DNA of 64,000 nucleotides from an uncultured Eubacteriales bacterium (GCA_902799045.1 CADBZH010000005.1:39800-103799), one strand, 5' to 3'. Shown: positions 8,217-16,631, counted from the stretch's first letter. Translations and numbers: made by a program. The notes: generated from the sequence alone by a model not told the origin.

Positions 8217-10916
8217 TTACCTCAGGCTCTCCATCTCGACGATGCGCGCCTTCAGCTTTTCGAGCAGGCCCTGGTTGGTGGCCAGCTTTTCCTTCTCGTT
8301 CGCCACCAGCTGGGCCGGGGCCTTGCTGACAAAGCCGGGGTTATCCAGCATCTTCGTGGCGCGGGCGATCTCGTTTTCAAGGCCCTTCAGGTCCTTGTCG
8401 AGGCGCTTCAGCTCCTTCTCCACGTCCACCAGCTCGCCCAGCGGCATGAAGAACTCGCCAGCCTCCGCCACGAACGAGGCGGACTTTTCCGGGTTCGGCT
8501 CGCCGTCCAGCAACACCATGCCACTGGCGTTCGCCAGGCGCTTGAAGTAGCCCTCGGCGTCCGCCAGAGCGTCGCGCCAGCCCTCGTGGGGACGGGCGAT
8601 CAGCGTGGCCCTGCGGCCGGGCTGCACGTTCATCTCGGCGCGCAGGTTGCGCACGGCGCGGATGACATCCATGATGCCGTCCATCCGGGCGGCCTCCTCG
8701 GTGAAGTCATACTCCGGCCTGCACTCGGGCCACCTGGCGGCGATCAGCATGCCTTCCACGCCGGGCAGGTAGCTGTACACCTCTTCGGTGATGAAGGGCA
8801 TGTAGGGATGCAGCAGCTTCAGCATACCGGTGAGCACGTAGAGCAGCACCTCCTGGGTGGCGGCCTTCACGTCGGCGTCGGCGTCGTACAGGCCCTGCTT
8901 CGCAGCCTCGATGTACCAGTCGCAGAAGGTGGACCACACGAAGTCATAGAGCTTCGTGGCGGCCAGGCCCAGGTCGTAGTTCTCCAGGTTGTCGGTGATG
9001 CCGCGCACGGCCTCCTGATAGCGGGTCAGGATCCACTTGTCCGCCAGGGAGAGCTTGTCGATCTCGATGCCCTTCGGCTCGAAATCCTGCAGGTTCATCA
9101 GCACGAACCGGCTGGCGTTCCAGATCTTGTTGGCGAAGTTGCGGAAGGATTCGATCTTCTCCTCGCTCATGCGGATATCGCTGCCGGGGGCAACGCCCAT
9201 CACCAGCGAGAAGCGCAGCGCGTCCGCGCCGAACTTGTCGATGACCTCGATGGGGTCGATGCCGTTGCCCAGGCTCTTGGACATCTTCCGCCCCAGCGCG
9301 TCGCGCACCAGGCCGTGCATCAGCGCCACCTCGAAGGGACACTCTCCGGTCTGCTCCAAGCCGGAGAACACCATGCGGGCCAGCCAGAAGAAGATGATGT
9401 CATAGCCGCAGGAGAGCACGGTGTTCGGGTAGTAATACTTGAAGTCGTCGGTCTGATCCGGCCAGCCCAGCGTGGAGAAGGGCCAGAGCGCCGAGGAGAA
9501 CCAGGTGTCCAGCACGTCCTCGTCCTGGTGGACGGGCCTACCGCACTTCGGGCAGGCGGTGATGTCCTCGCGGGTGACGAAGGTCTCGCCGCAGTCGTCG
9601 CAGTAGAACGCGGGAATGCGGTGGCCCCACCACAGCTGGCGGCTGATGCACCAGTCGCGGGTGTTCTCCATCCAGTGCAGGTAGGTCTTTTCAAAGCGCT
9701 CCGGGATGAAGCGCAGCTTGCCGTCGTACACCACCTGGCAGGCAGGCTCGGCCAGAGGCTTCATCTTCACGAACCACTGCTTGGAGACCATCGGCTCCAC
9801 GGTGGTGTGGCAGCGATAGCAGGTGCCCACCTCGTGGTTCAGCGGCTCCACGGACTTGAGCAGGCCCAGGGCCTTCAGGTCCTCGACGATCAGCTTCCGG
9901 GCCTCCATGGTGGTCATGCCGGCATACTTGCCGCAGTCCAGCACGGTGGGCTCGTCCACGGTGGCGCGGCCGCTGGCGATCAGCTCGGCGTTCTCCTGCG
10001 CTTCCTTCGCGCCGGTCATGTGGCCGTCGTAGGTGAACACGCGCACCATCGGCAGGTCGTGGCGCTTGCCCACCTCGAAGTCGTTCGGGTCGTGGGCGGG
10101 GGTGATCTTCACGACGCCCGTGCCCTTCTCCATGTCGGCGTGCTCGTCGCAGACGATCGGGATCTCCTTGTTGATCAGCGGCAGGATCACATGGCAGCCG
10201 TGCAGGTGGGCGTAGCGCTCATCCTCCGGGTTGATGGCCACGGCGGTGTCGCCCAGCATGGTCTCCGGCCGCGTAGTGGCCAGCTCCAGCAGCTCGCCGG
10301 TCTCCTTCACCGGATAGAGGATGTGCCAGAAATGGCCGTCCTGGCTCTCATACTCCACCTCGGCGTCGGAAAGGCTCGTCTGGCAGCAGGGGCACCAGTT
10401 GATCATGCGGCTGCCGCGATAGATCAGGCCCTTGTCGTACAGGCGCACGAAGGTCTCGCGCACGGCGCGGGACAGGCCCTCGTCCATCGTGAAGCGCTCG
10501 CGGCTCCAGTCGCAGGACACGCCAAGCTTGCGCAGCTGCTTGACGATCCGGCCGCCGTATTCCTTCTTCCACTCCCAGGTGCGCTCCAGGAACTTTTCGC
10601 GGCCGATCTGCTTCTTGCTCAGGCCCTCCTTGCGCAGGGCATCCACCACCTTCACCTCGGTGGCGATGGCGGCGTGGTCCGTCCCGGGCACCCACAGCGT
10701 CGGGTCACCCTTCATGCGGTGATAGCGGATCAGCACGTCCTGGGGCATTTCGTCCAGGGCGTGGCCGATGTGCAGCTGGCCGGTGATGTTCGGCGGCGGC
10801 ATGACGATCACGAAGGGCTTTTTGCTCTCGTCCTTCACCGGCTTGAACGCGCCGGAATGCTCCCACATGTCATAGATTCGGCTCTCCACCTGATTCGGCT
10901 GGAAAACCTTTTCCAT
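8217..10916 (-). CDS. valS: Valine--tRNA ligase
   Basis: An 899-residue class I aminoacyl-tRNA synthetase that charges tRNA-Val. The HIGH motif is in PPPNITGQLHIGHAL (about residue 50), KMSKS is in ALGRKMSKSLGNGIDP, a CP1 editing domain with zinc-finger-like pairs CPCC and CHTT lies between, and a C-terminal coiled coil (GELVDVEKELKRLDKDLKG) ends it, as in known ValRS. The start MEKVFQPNQVE aligns with the family and has AAAGGAA upstream; an ATG 8 codons earlier (10940) is also possible. It lies behind a Val T-box, with a small membrane gene between. Confidence 0.95.
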   Translation of the reverse strand: MEKVFQPNQVESRIYDMWEHSGAFKPVKDESKKPFVIVMPPPNITGQLHIGHALDEMPQDVLIRYHRMKGDPTLWVPGTDHAAIATEVKVVDALRKEGLSKKQIGREKFLERTWEWKKEYGGRIVKQLRKLGVSCDWSRERFTMDEGLSRAVRETFVRLYDKGLIYRGSRMINWCPCCQTSLSDAEVEYESQDGHFWHILYPVKETGELLELATTRPETMLGDTAVAINPEDERYAHLHGCHVILPLINKEIPIVCDEHADMEKGTGVVKITPAHDPNDFEVGKRHDLPMVRVFTYDGHMTGAKEAQENAELIASGRATVDEPTVLDCGKYAGMTTMEARKLIVEDLKALGLLKSVEPLNHEVGTCYRCHTTVEPMVSKQWFVKMKPLAEPACQVVYDGKLRFIPERFEKTYLHWMENTRDWCISRQLWWGHRIPAFYCDDCGETFVTREDITACPKCGRPVHQDEDVLDTWFSSALWPFSTLGWPDQTDDFKYYYPNTVLSCGYDIIFFWLARMVFSGLEQTGECPFEVALMHGLVRDALGRKMSKSLGNGIDPIEVIDKFGADALRFSLVMGVAPGSDIRMSEEKIESFRNFANKIWNASRFVLMNLQDFEPKGIEIDKLSLADKWILTRYQEAVRGITDNLENYDLGLAATKLYDFVWSTFCDWYIEAAKQGLYDADADVKAATQEVLLYVLTGMLKLLHPYMPFITEEVYSYLPGVEGMLIAARWPECRPEYDFTEEAARMDGIMDVIRAVRNLRAEMNVQPGRRATLIARPHEGWRDALADAEGYFKRLANASGMVLLDGEPNPEKSASFVAEAGEFFMPLGELVDVEKELKRLDKDLKGLENEIARATKMLDNPGFVSKAPAQLVANEKEKLATNQGLLEKLKARIVEMESLR

Positions 10917-10958
10917 CGTGAATTCCTTTCTGGTTTCCATGTATCTATCCCCCTTGCA

Positions 10959-11213
10959 TTATAGACAAATCACCATGATCGCGCCCACGCCGCAGACCAG
11001 CACGCCGGCGAGCTTCCACAGGTCGCGCTTTCTGAGCGCCACGACGCCGACGAGGCCCGCGGCCATCAGCGCGAGGCCGACGTAGTTGACGGGCTTCAGC
11101 GATACGGCCGTCAGCGTGCCCTGCCGCATGGCGTTCAGCAGGAAGTACGCGCCCACAGCCACGACGATCACCGGCAGAAGCCAGCCGCCGAAACGCCTGT
11201 TCTCTCCCGACAT
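10959..11213 (-). CDS. Small membrane protein of unknown function in the valS operon
   Basis: An 84-residue hydrophobic protein with about three predicted membrane segments (WLLPVIVVAVGAYFLL, NYVGLALMAAGLVGVVAL, LAGVLVCGVGAIMVICL) and short basic loops. The ATG at 11213 has a strong GAGGGGGG site. I do not recognise the family. It lies between the T-box leader and valS, so its expression should rise when valine-tRNA is uncharged. Nothing in the sequence explains why a membrane protein shares that control. Confidence 0.75.
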   Translation of the reverse strand: MSGENRRFGGWLLPVIVVAVGAYFLLNAMRQGTLTAVSLKPVNYVGLALMAAGLVGVVALRKRDLWKLAGVLVCGVGAIMVICL

Positions 11214-11235
11214 GATATCCCCCCTCACCGGTGGA

Positions 11236-11473
11236 CAAATAAATACGCGAAGCCCCGCCACAAAGGGCGGATTGCTCCGCGGTACCACCTTATTTCGTTG
11301 AGACGCCGCGCGTCTCAACCTCTCTGCGCTCTAAGGGGCGCACCCCGCCGGGTTACTCCGTTCGCCCGACCGTCTCGGAAGCGACCTTCGCCCGTCAGGG
11401 TTCCGGGCGGCCTTTCAGCCAGTGAACCGCCCTCTCTTTGGAATTGAACAGGCTACTCCTCTTCGTCATCGAC
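11236..11473 (-). promoter_or_regulatory. T-box leader, valine specifier
   Basis: On the minus strand the leader shows the T-box proper AGGTGGTACCGCGG (11277-11290), a Stem I with the AGTA element, AGAGAG bulge and GGCTGAAAG distal-loop type motif, and a downstream terminator (CCGCC, CTTTGT, GGCGG then a T-rich tail near 11240). In the specifier loop, GAAG-GTC-G puts the Val codon GTC at 11383-11385, facing AGTA on the 5' side. Uncharged tRNA-Val would stabilise the antiterminator and allow reading into the membrane gene and valS. Confidence 0.9.
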
Positions 11474-11479
11474 GCAATC

Positions 11480-11508
11480 ATTATAGCATCCCCGCCCGGT
11501 TTCGTCAA
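11480..11508 (-). promoter_or_regulatory. Sigma-A promoter of the T-box-valS operon
   Basis: On the minus strand TTGACG (11503-11508) is separated by 17 bases from TATAAT (11480-11485), placing the start of transcription just before the T-box Stem I. Confidence 0.88.
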
Positions 11509-11541
11509 ACGGATTGGGGCGCATGACACGATTTTAACACT

Positions 11542-12039
11542 CTATAACACGCGGTCCGCCACCAGCGCCGTCCAACCGTCCATCTCCACCGACTTGACGA
11601 CCTGAAAGCCGTTCTTCTTCCAGAAGTGATTCGCCTGTGGATTGTCGCTGGCGATGGCCAGCCGCAGCCGCCGCACCCCCATGGACCGGAAGCAGTCCGC
11701 CGCCCCGGCGATGATCGCGCTGCCCAGGCCGCGGCCCTGGAGGCGGTGATCCATCATGAAGAAGCCGATGTAGCAGGTCTCATCGTCCGGATAGACCTCG
11801 ATGAAGTCCATGACCGCCACCATCTCCGCCCCGTCGAAGAAGCCGAGGTAGTGCTTCTGTTCCGGCGAGACCCCCTCCGGCAGGAGCGCCATGTCCCGCC
11901 GGACCTGCTCCAGGCTGGGCTCTGCAGCGCAGTAGAGATAGTAGTCCCGGTGCTGCCGGCAGAATTCAAATACGGCTTCGGCATCCCTCTCGCCCAGGGC
12001 GCGGACGGCATAGCGGGAACTGAGTCTTTCGATCTCCAT
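11542..12039 (-). CDS. GNAT family N-acetyltransferase
   Basis: A 165-residue single-domain acetyltransferase. Motif A for acetyl-CoA is seen as MMDHRLQGRGLGSAII (about residues 93-108), preceded by the beta-4 strand GFFMM and followed by the C-terminal LAIASDNPQANHFWKKNGF block. The substrate is not predictable. The ATG has GAGGAGG upstream, 11 bases after the stop of the upstream unknown gene, so the two are likely an operon. Confidence 0.88.
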   Translation of the reverse strand: MEIERLSSRYAVRALGERDAEAVFEFCRQHRDYYLYCAAEPSLEQVRRDMALLPEGVSPEQKHYLGFFDGAEMVAVMDFIEVYPDDETCYIGFFMMDHRLQGRGLGSAIIAGAADCFRSMGVRRLRLAIASDNPQANHFWKKNGFQVVKSVEMDGWTALVADRVL

Positions 12040-12050
12040 TCGCCGCCTCC

Positions 12051-12344
12051 TCAGTCAAACTGGTTGCGCGGGTCGTTGCTCTTGCGGGTCCTGCCGTCGT
12101 CCTCCAGGAACTCGATCTCCAGCCGCTGGAAGGGCACGTCCTCGATGAAGTGCTCCGGCAAAAACTGCGTCCGGCGGAACTCCTCGAACTCGCGGTAGTG
12201 CTTGTTCAGCCACAGCGGACGCGGGATGTCGAACCCGTGGCACAGCTCCGTCAGCGCGTCCTCCACGCCCTCCCAGGCGCAATCCGCCGTGGCCTGCCGC
12301 TCGATGCGGTGCTTCCTGATGATCTTTGCCCATAGTCTCGGCAT
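12051..12344 (-). CDS. Hypothetical protein, 97 residues
   Basis: A small soluble protein beginning MPRLWAKIIRKHRIERQ, with charged helical stretches and a polar C-terminus (RTRKSNDPRNQFD). I do not recognise the family, and no metal or nucleotide motif is visible. The start is placed at the second ATG, which has GGAGGG 7 bases upstream; the first ATG would abut that site. It precedes the GNAT gene by 11 bases. Confidence 0.7.
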   Translation of the reverse strand: MPRLWAKIIRKHRIERQATADCAWEGVEDALTELCHGFDIPRPLWLNKHYREFEEFRRTQFLPEHFIEDVPFQRLEIEFLEDDGRTRKSNDPRNQFD

Positions 12345-12428
12345 GGGGCATCCCTCCGTAACGCGTGCTGGGACTATTATAGCGCATGGGTGGTGAATTG
12401 GCAAACGGAAAGTTCGGCGACAGCAGGG

Positions 12429-12570
12429 TAGCACGTGAGTTACAATGGTATTGCAACGGTATGAATCCATGTTGGTGTAGGGGCGGCGTTTCGGCTCGCC
12501 TGAGCACAAATCGCCGGGTTGTACCCTGCGGGCGGCAACGGCGCTCCCACTGGGGTATTGGCAATACAAT
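12429..12570. repeat. Palindromic dispersed repeat, copy A
   Basis: Within a 385-base gene-free stretch. The element starts TTACAATGGTATTGC, continues GGTATGAATCCATGTTG, has a central GGGGCGGCGTTTCGG region with an inverted GC-rich half, and ends GTATTGGCAATAC. A reverse-complement relative occurs at 55120-55207, sharing the GGTATTGC, GGTATGAAT and GGGGCGGCGTT blocks. Confidence 0.6.
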
Positions 12571-12675
12571 TAGAGTGTGTTTCTAAATCCCAGGAGATGC
12601 AGTTTCGAGCGTAGTTGGCTGCATTTCAAGGCGGTTTTCCGCAGGTTTACTGGTGGCAAATCAAGGAAACATGCG
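12571..12675 (-). mobile_element. Degenerate MITE-like element with TAGAGTGTGTTTCTAAA end
   Basis: The terminal sequence TAGAGTGTGTTTCTAAA (12571-12587) is identical to that at 63856-63872. The following bases (GCAGTTTCGAG, GGCTGCATTTCAAGGCG, TTTTCCG, TTTACTGG) match the reverse complement of 63895-64000, so this copy lies inverted relative to the other. No matching right end is found before the adjacent gene, so it is probably truncated. Confidence 0.65.
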
Positions 12676-12729
12676 TTCGCCGTGTCTGCGACTGGTCCCG
12701 TCCAGGTTCTCACGTCCGGGTTCCCGTCC

Positions 12730-13389
12730 TCATTCGTCAGCCGCCTTCATCCGCTCCTCAAAATCCGCCGGCGTCCCGTCCAGCGTCAGCTCGAAGTGGA
12801 CGTGCGGGCCAAGGTCGCCCTCGCAGGGCACGGACGGCGCGACGGCGCTGATCACGTCCCCGGCGGCGACGGTCCGGCCCACCTCCACCAGCTTCAGCGT
12901 ATTGAGCCCCCGATAGACTGAGGCGAGGCCGTCGCCGTGGTCGATCGCGATCACATTCCCCCACAACCGGTCGCTGTAGGCGTCCGAAACCACGCCGTCC
13001 CGGCAGGCATAGACGGCCTCCCCCGGCATGCCGGCGAGGTCCAGCGCCGGGTGGGTCTGCCACTGGGAGAGCGTGCCCGACCACACGGGCGCGTCCGGCG
13101 AGTACGCCCCGACGACCTCTCCCTCCAACGGCCAGACCCAGCGGACGGGCTCGGGCGTCGGTTCAGGCGTGGGCTGAGACAGAGCTGCGCGCACCGGAAG
13201 GGCGCTCTCCACCGGCGTAAGCGCGTCGGTTTCCGCCGTCCGCGTCCGATAGGCGTCGGAGGCCGTGCCCAGCACCGCCAGGAGCAGCACCAGTCCCGCG
13301 TACCAGGCCACCCGTCCCCACTGTTCGCGGCTGAGCCGGCCCGCCTGGCGCTTCACTCCGGCCCATGCGTGTTTGATCCTTTCCTGCAT
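12730..13389 (-). CDS. spoIIQ: SpoIIQ-like membrane-anchored LytM/M23 endopeptidase
   Basis: A 219-residue protein: basic N-terminus, one membrane segment (WYAGLVLLLAVLGTA, about residues 29-43), a Pro/Thr/Glu linker, then an M23 domain. The zinc ligands and catalytic residues appear intact (H113 and D117 in HPALDLAG, H196 and H198 in HVHFE). SpoIIQ is made in the forespore and bridges to SpoIIIAH in the mother cell during engulfment; it is inactive in Bacillus subtilis but active in some Clostridia, which this resembles. A different M23 peptidase is possible. The ATG at 13389 has AAAGGGGG upstream, lying in a hairpin arm described separately. Confidence 0.75.
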   Translation of the reverse strand: MQERIKHAWAGVKRQAGRLSREQWGRVAWYAGLVLLLAVLGTASDAYRTRTAETDALTPVESALPVRAALSQPTPEPTPEPVRWVWPLEGEVVGAYSPDAPVWSGTLSQWQTHPALDLAGMPGEAVYACRDGVVSDAYSDRLWGNVIAIDHGDGLASVYRGLNTLKLVEVGRTVAAGDVISAVAPSVPCEGDLGPHVHFELTLDGTPADFEERMKAADE

Positions 13390-13393
13390 ACAA

Positions 13394-13435
13394 AAACCCC
13401 CTTTTACCGTGAGTATCGCCGGTAAAAGGGGGTTT
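13394..13435 (-). terminator. Intrinsic terminator after the first dac gene, overlapping the spoIIQ ribosome site
   Basis: AAACCCCCTTTTACC (13421-13435 read on minus) pairs perfectly over 15 bp with GGTAAAAGGGGGTTT (13394-13408), with a 12-base loop, and TTTTTG follows. It lies 16 bases after the dac stop. The right arm contains AAAGGGGG, which is also the ribosome-binding site of the SpoIIQ-like gene. Confidence 0.88.
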
Positions 13436-13439
13436 ATAC
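13412..13439 (-). promoter_or_regulatory. Possible sigma-F-type promoter of the SpoIIQ-like gene
   Basis: On the minus strand GTATA (13435-13439), 14 bases, then GGCGATACT (13412-13420) fits the forespore pattern GYATA / GGNNANANT. The expected start would fall in the hairpin loop or the start of its right arm, so the transcript would lack the left arm and leave the ribosome site open. This is an inference from motif fit and position. Confidence 0.45.
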
Positions 13440-13451
13440 AGGGGACTTCGA

Positions 13452-14963
13452 TCAATCGTAATCGTCATACTCGTCGTCATCGTCGTCGTCCCGATGGCGG
13501 CGGCTCCGGCGATGCTTCTCGTCGCGGCGCTTCTGGGCGCTCATGCGGCGCATGTACTCCAGCCGACGCGCCTCGTAGATGCGCCTGCGGCGCTTTTCCT
13601 TGCGCCTGCCGCGCACCGCCGCCGCGACCAGCAGCAGCACGATCAGCAGGATCAGCACCGCCGCCAGCAGCACCACCAGCGGGTTTTCGAAGGCGCTGAG
13701 CCAGGGGAAGATGTCCGTCAGCTCGGCCTTGGGCGGCTGCTCCGCGATGGAGCGCTCGGCCACCAGCAGCGCGGTGATCTCCTTTCCGGACTGGTCCACA
13801 TAGCGCAGGCGGCCGATGATCTCGCCCTCGGAGATGGGCGCGACCATGTCGCTGGTGACGGTCATCTCGCAGCGTGAGACGAAGTCGTCCACGGCTTCGG
13901 CCATGGCCTGGTCGTTGTTGTTCTCCACCATGCGGGTGTAGTCCGGGTCGCTGATCTGGGCGATCTTCAGCCCAAGCATGCCGCCCTGGGGGTCCGACTC
14001 GATGGCGTTGGATACGCGCAGCGTCGCCAGCTGCCTGCCCGCGTAGCCGAACATCTGCTCCATGGTGTAGGCCGTGTAGCAGGTGAAGCCGTAGTTGAAC
14101 ATGCGGATCGTGTCGATCCACTTCTCCTGGGCGCCCTCGCCGTGCAGGTCCACGGTCACCAGGCGCACGCCGTCCCGCTCCGCCGCGCCGACGAAGCACT
14201 GGCCCGCCATGCTGTGGAAGCCGGTCTTGATGCCGATGCAGTCGGGATAATAGTAGGTGTTGTCCTTCTTGAGCAGCGAATTGGTGTTGACGATCCGCAC
14301 CTCCTGGGGCGCGTTGTAGCGGGTGATCGTCATGGTGTAGCTGGGCGCGGAGGTGATCTGCCGGAAGGCATCCAGCTTCACGGCCTCGCTGGCGATGCGC
14401 GCCAAATCCAGCGCGGTGGACCAGTGGTTTTCGTCGTGGTAGCCGTGGGGATTGGCAAAGTGGGTGTCCTCGCAGCCCAGCTCCTTCGCCCGGGCGTTCA
14501 TCCGGTTGACGAAGTTGTCCACGCTGCCGCTGACCAGCACGGCGATGGCGTTCGCGCCGTCGTTGCCGGAGGTGAGCATGAAGCCGTAGAGCAGGTCCCG
14601 GAAGGGCATCACGTCGCCGGGGAACACCGGGATCAGCGAGCTGTCCGCCGGGATCTCGTTGGCCTGCTTGGGGATGACGATGGTGGTGTCCATGGCGATG
14701 CCGCTCTCCAGCGCCAGCAGCAGCGTCATCACCTTGGTGGTGGACGCGGGATACATGCGCTGGCGGGCGTTCTTGGCAAACAGGATATCGCCGTTGCTGG
14801 CGTCCACCAGCACCGCCGCCTGGGCATAGAGGTGCCCCTCGTGCAGCAGCTGCGGCACGTTTCGGTTGTAATCGGCGGGCGTCTCCTCCGCCTGCGCCGT
14901 CGCGCCCATGAGCGCAAGCAGCGCGGCGAGCAGCAGGGCCAGCCCTTTGAACCGTCGAAGCAT
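13452..14963 (-). CDS. D-alanyl-D-alanine carboxypeptidase (DacF-like), paralog 1
   Basis: A 503-residue secreted peptidase of the S11 family that trims D-Ala from peptidoglycan stem peptides. It has a signal peptide (about residues 1-25), STTK at 74-77 with the nucleophile serine, SGN at 132-134 and KTG at 236-238. A C-terminal domain is followed by a membrane segment (VVLLAAVLILLIVLLLVAAAV), a very basic stretch and an acidic Asp/Tyr tail; this tail is unusual for the family. The start is the ATG at 14963 with GAGG upstream. Its closest relative in the window is the next gene upstream. Confidence 0.9.
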   Translation of the reverse strand: MLRRFKGLALLLAALLALMGATAQAEETPADYNRNVPQLLHEGHLYAQAAVLVDASNGDILFAKNARQRMYPASTTKVMTLLLALESGIAMDTTIVIPKQANEIPADSSLIPVFPGDVMPFRDLLYGFMLTSGNDGANAIAVLVSGSVDNFVNRMNARAKELGCEDTHFANPHGYHDENHWSTALDLARIASEAVKLDAFRQITSAPSYTMTITRYNAPQEVRIVNTNSLLKKDNTYYYPDCIGIKTGFHSMAGQCFVGAAERDGVRLVTVDLHGEGAQEKWIDTIRMFNYGFTCYTAYTMEQMFGYAGRQLATLRVSNAIESDPQGGMLGLKIAQISDPDYTRMVENNNDQAMAEAVDDFVSRCEMTVTSDMVAPISEGEIIGRLRYVDQSGKEITALLVAERSIAEQPPKAELTDIFPWLSAFENPLVVLLAAVLILLIVLLLVAAAVRGRRKEKRRRRIYEARRLEYMRRMSAQKRRDEKHRRSRRHRDDDDDDEYDDYD

Positions 14964-15001
14964 TTCCAACCTCACCATCGAATCAAAGAAGTATCGCGTT
15001 C

Positions 15002-15052
15002 ATTATACCACCGACGCCGGGATTTGTACAGCGCGGGCCGGGAATCCTAACA
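15002..15052 (-). promoter_or_regulatory. Promoter of dac paralog 1 with shared upstream block
   Basis: On the minus strand TGTTAGG, 10 bases, CGCGCTGTACAAAT, then TATAAT at 15002-15007. TGTACA (15025-15030) is 17 bases from TATAAT. The same block with the same spacing precedes dac paralog 2. Confidence 0.75.
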
Positions 15053-15059
15053 ATGGGCG

Positions 15060-16511
15060 TCATCGCGTTTTGACCGTCTTTTTGCGCTTCCGGTTCCGTC
15101 TGCGGCGGCGGCGCTTCTGCTCGATGACATACCAGGCCGCGCCGGCGCAGACGATCAGCAGCACCATAAGCGCCAGCACCACGGCGAAGGCCGGGATGCC
15201 GCGCTTTGGCGTCGGTTCCGGCATGGCCTGAGGCGCTTCGGTCCGCGGCGCTTCGGCGGGCGGGGCCGGCGCTTCGGTGATGACCGGCGCTTCGGTGGGC
15301 TTCGCGGCGACGTCCGCGGCGGCAACCAGCTGCGCGGTCACTTCGCTGCCGTTCGGCAGGGCGCAGCGCACGCTGCCCATGATCTCGCCCTTGCCGACCG
15401 GGGCGACGTCGGAGCGCGTCCAGCGGATCTCGGCGGCCATGGCCATCTGGGCGGCCAGCTCGTCCAGCGAAGCCTGGCTGCCGTTTACGGCCTTCACCGT
15501 CGCGCCGCCGTCCTCCACGTTGTAGAGGGTCAGCGGCAGGGTCTCCTCGCCCGGGGCCGCACCTTCGATTTCGACCGTGTTGAACGCGGCGGCGGCGCGC
15601 TCCATCAGCTCCGCGCCGGAAACGTCGCGGTACTGCGTGAAGCCGTATTCGAACAGCCGCGCCGCGTCGTACCACTTGTCCATCTCCCCCGCGCAGTTCA
15701 GCACGACGCAGAGGACCCGCATGCCGTCGCGCTCGGCGGAGCCCACGAAGCACCAACCCGCCTTGCCGTGGTGGCCGGTCTTGATGCCGGTGCAGTCCGG
15801 GTAGTAATACTTTTGGTCCTTTTGGAGCAAAGTATTGCGGGAGATGATCTCGGCAGACCGGGTTGCATCGCCGCGGGTGACGGTGATGGTCCAGGAGGGC
15901 TGCTTCACCACGTCCCGGAACGTGGGATCGAGCATGGCGTAGCGGGACAGGATCGCCAGGTCCTGGGCGGTGGTGTAGTGGTCGGCGTCGTGGTAGCCGT
16001 GGGCGTTGACGTAGTGGGTACCCTCCAGGCCCAATTCGGCCGCCCGCGCGTTCATGTGCTGGACGAAGGCCTCGATGCTGCCGTCCACCAGCACGGCCAC
16101 GGCGTTCGCGCCGTCGTTGCCGGAGGAGAGCATGAAGCTGTACAGCAGGTCTCGCCAGGTCATCACGTCGCCGGGCTTGACGGGGATTACGGAGCTGCCC
16201 TCCGGCACGTCGCCCGCCTCCGCCGGAATGGTGACCGGCTCGTCCAGGGAAATGCCGCTCTCGATGCCCAGCAGCAGCGTCATGATCTTGGTGGTGCTGG
16301 CCGGGTACATGCGCACGCGGGCATTCTTCGTGAACAGCGTCTCGCCCGTGTCCATGTCGATCAGCAGCGCCGACTGGGCATAGAGATGCTCCGGCGAAAG
16401 GTTCTGCGGCGCGCTCATGTCGTAGGGCGCGACCTCGGCCGGGGCGGTTGCGGGCAAAAGCGTTATCAAAGCGGCGATCAGCGCCGCGAGGACTTTCCTT
16501 GAAAGCGTCAT
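15060..16511 (-). CDS. D-alanyl-D-alanine carboxypeptidase (DacF-like), paralog 2
   Basis: A 483-residue S11 carboxypeptidase with a signal peptide (to about residue 25), STTK at 72-75, SGN in SSGNDGANAV and KTG in GIKTGHHGKAG. After a beta-rich domain there is a Pro/Thr/Glu/Ala linker, a C-terminal membrane segment (FAVVLALMVLLIVCAGAAWYV) and an Arg/Lys tail. It is clearly related to the adjacent 13452-14963 gene, so a tandem duplication is likely. One of the pair may act in cortex or germ-cell wall, as DacF does, but the sequence alone does not say which. AAGGAG precedes the ATG. Confidence 0.9.
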   Translation of the reverse strand: MTLSRKVLAALIAALITLLPATAPAEVAPYDMSAPQNLSPEHLYAQSALLIDMDTGETLFTKNARVRMYPASTTKIMTLLLGIESGISLDEPVTIPAEAGDVPEGSSVIPVKPGDVMTWRDLLYSFMLSSGNDGANAVAVLVDGSIEAFVQHMNARAAELGLEGTHYVNAHGYHDADHYTTAQDLAILSRYAMLDPTFRDVVKQPSWTITVTRGDATRSAEIISRNTLLQKDQKYYYPDCTGIKTGHHGKAGWCFVGSAERDGMRVLCVVLNCAGEMDKWYDAARLFEYGFTQYRDVSGAELMERAAAAFNTVEIEGAAPGEETLPLTLYNVEDGGATVKAVNGSQASLDELAAQMAMAAEIRWTRSDVAPVGKGEIMGSVRCALPNGSEVTAQLVAAADVAAKPTEAPVITEAPAPPAEAPRTEAPQAMPEPTPKRGIPAFAVVLALMVLLIVCAGAAWYVIEQKRRRRRRNRKRKKTVKTR

Positions 16512-16565
16512 GCGTGTCTCCTTAGTGTATCCGGGCGTTTTGATGGCAAACGTCCCGTACCTTAT

Positions 16566-16616
16566 ATCTTATCACCAGATGCGAAATTTGTACAGCGCGA
16601 CTATAAAAACCTAACA
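16566..16616 (-). promoter_or_regulatory. Promoter of dac paralog 2 with shared upstream block
   Basis: On the minus strand TGTTAGG (16610-16616), 10 bases, CGCGCTGTACAAAT (16586-16599), then TAAGAT (16566-16571) 17 bases after TGTACA. Confidence 0.7.
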
Positions 16617-16631
16617 TTTAAAAAAAACAAC

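Noticed and set aside
7926-10964. A 1012-codon open frame on the plus strand opposite valS
   Set aside because: It is antisense to a full valS and its translation is dominated by His, Leu, Gln and Val, as expected from the complement of a GC-rich gene. No ribosome site or domain is seen.
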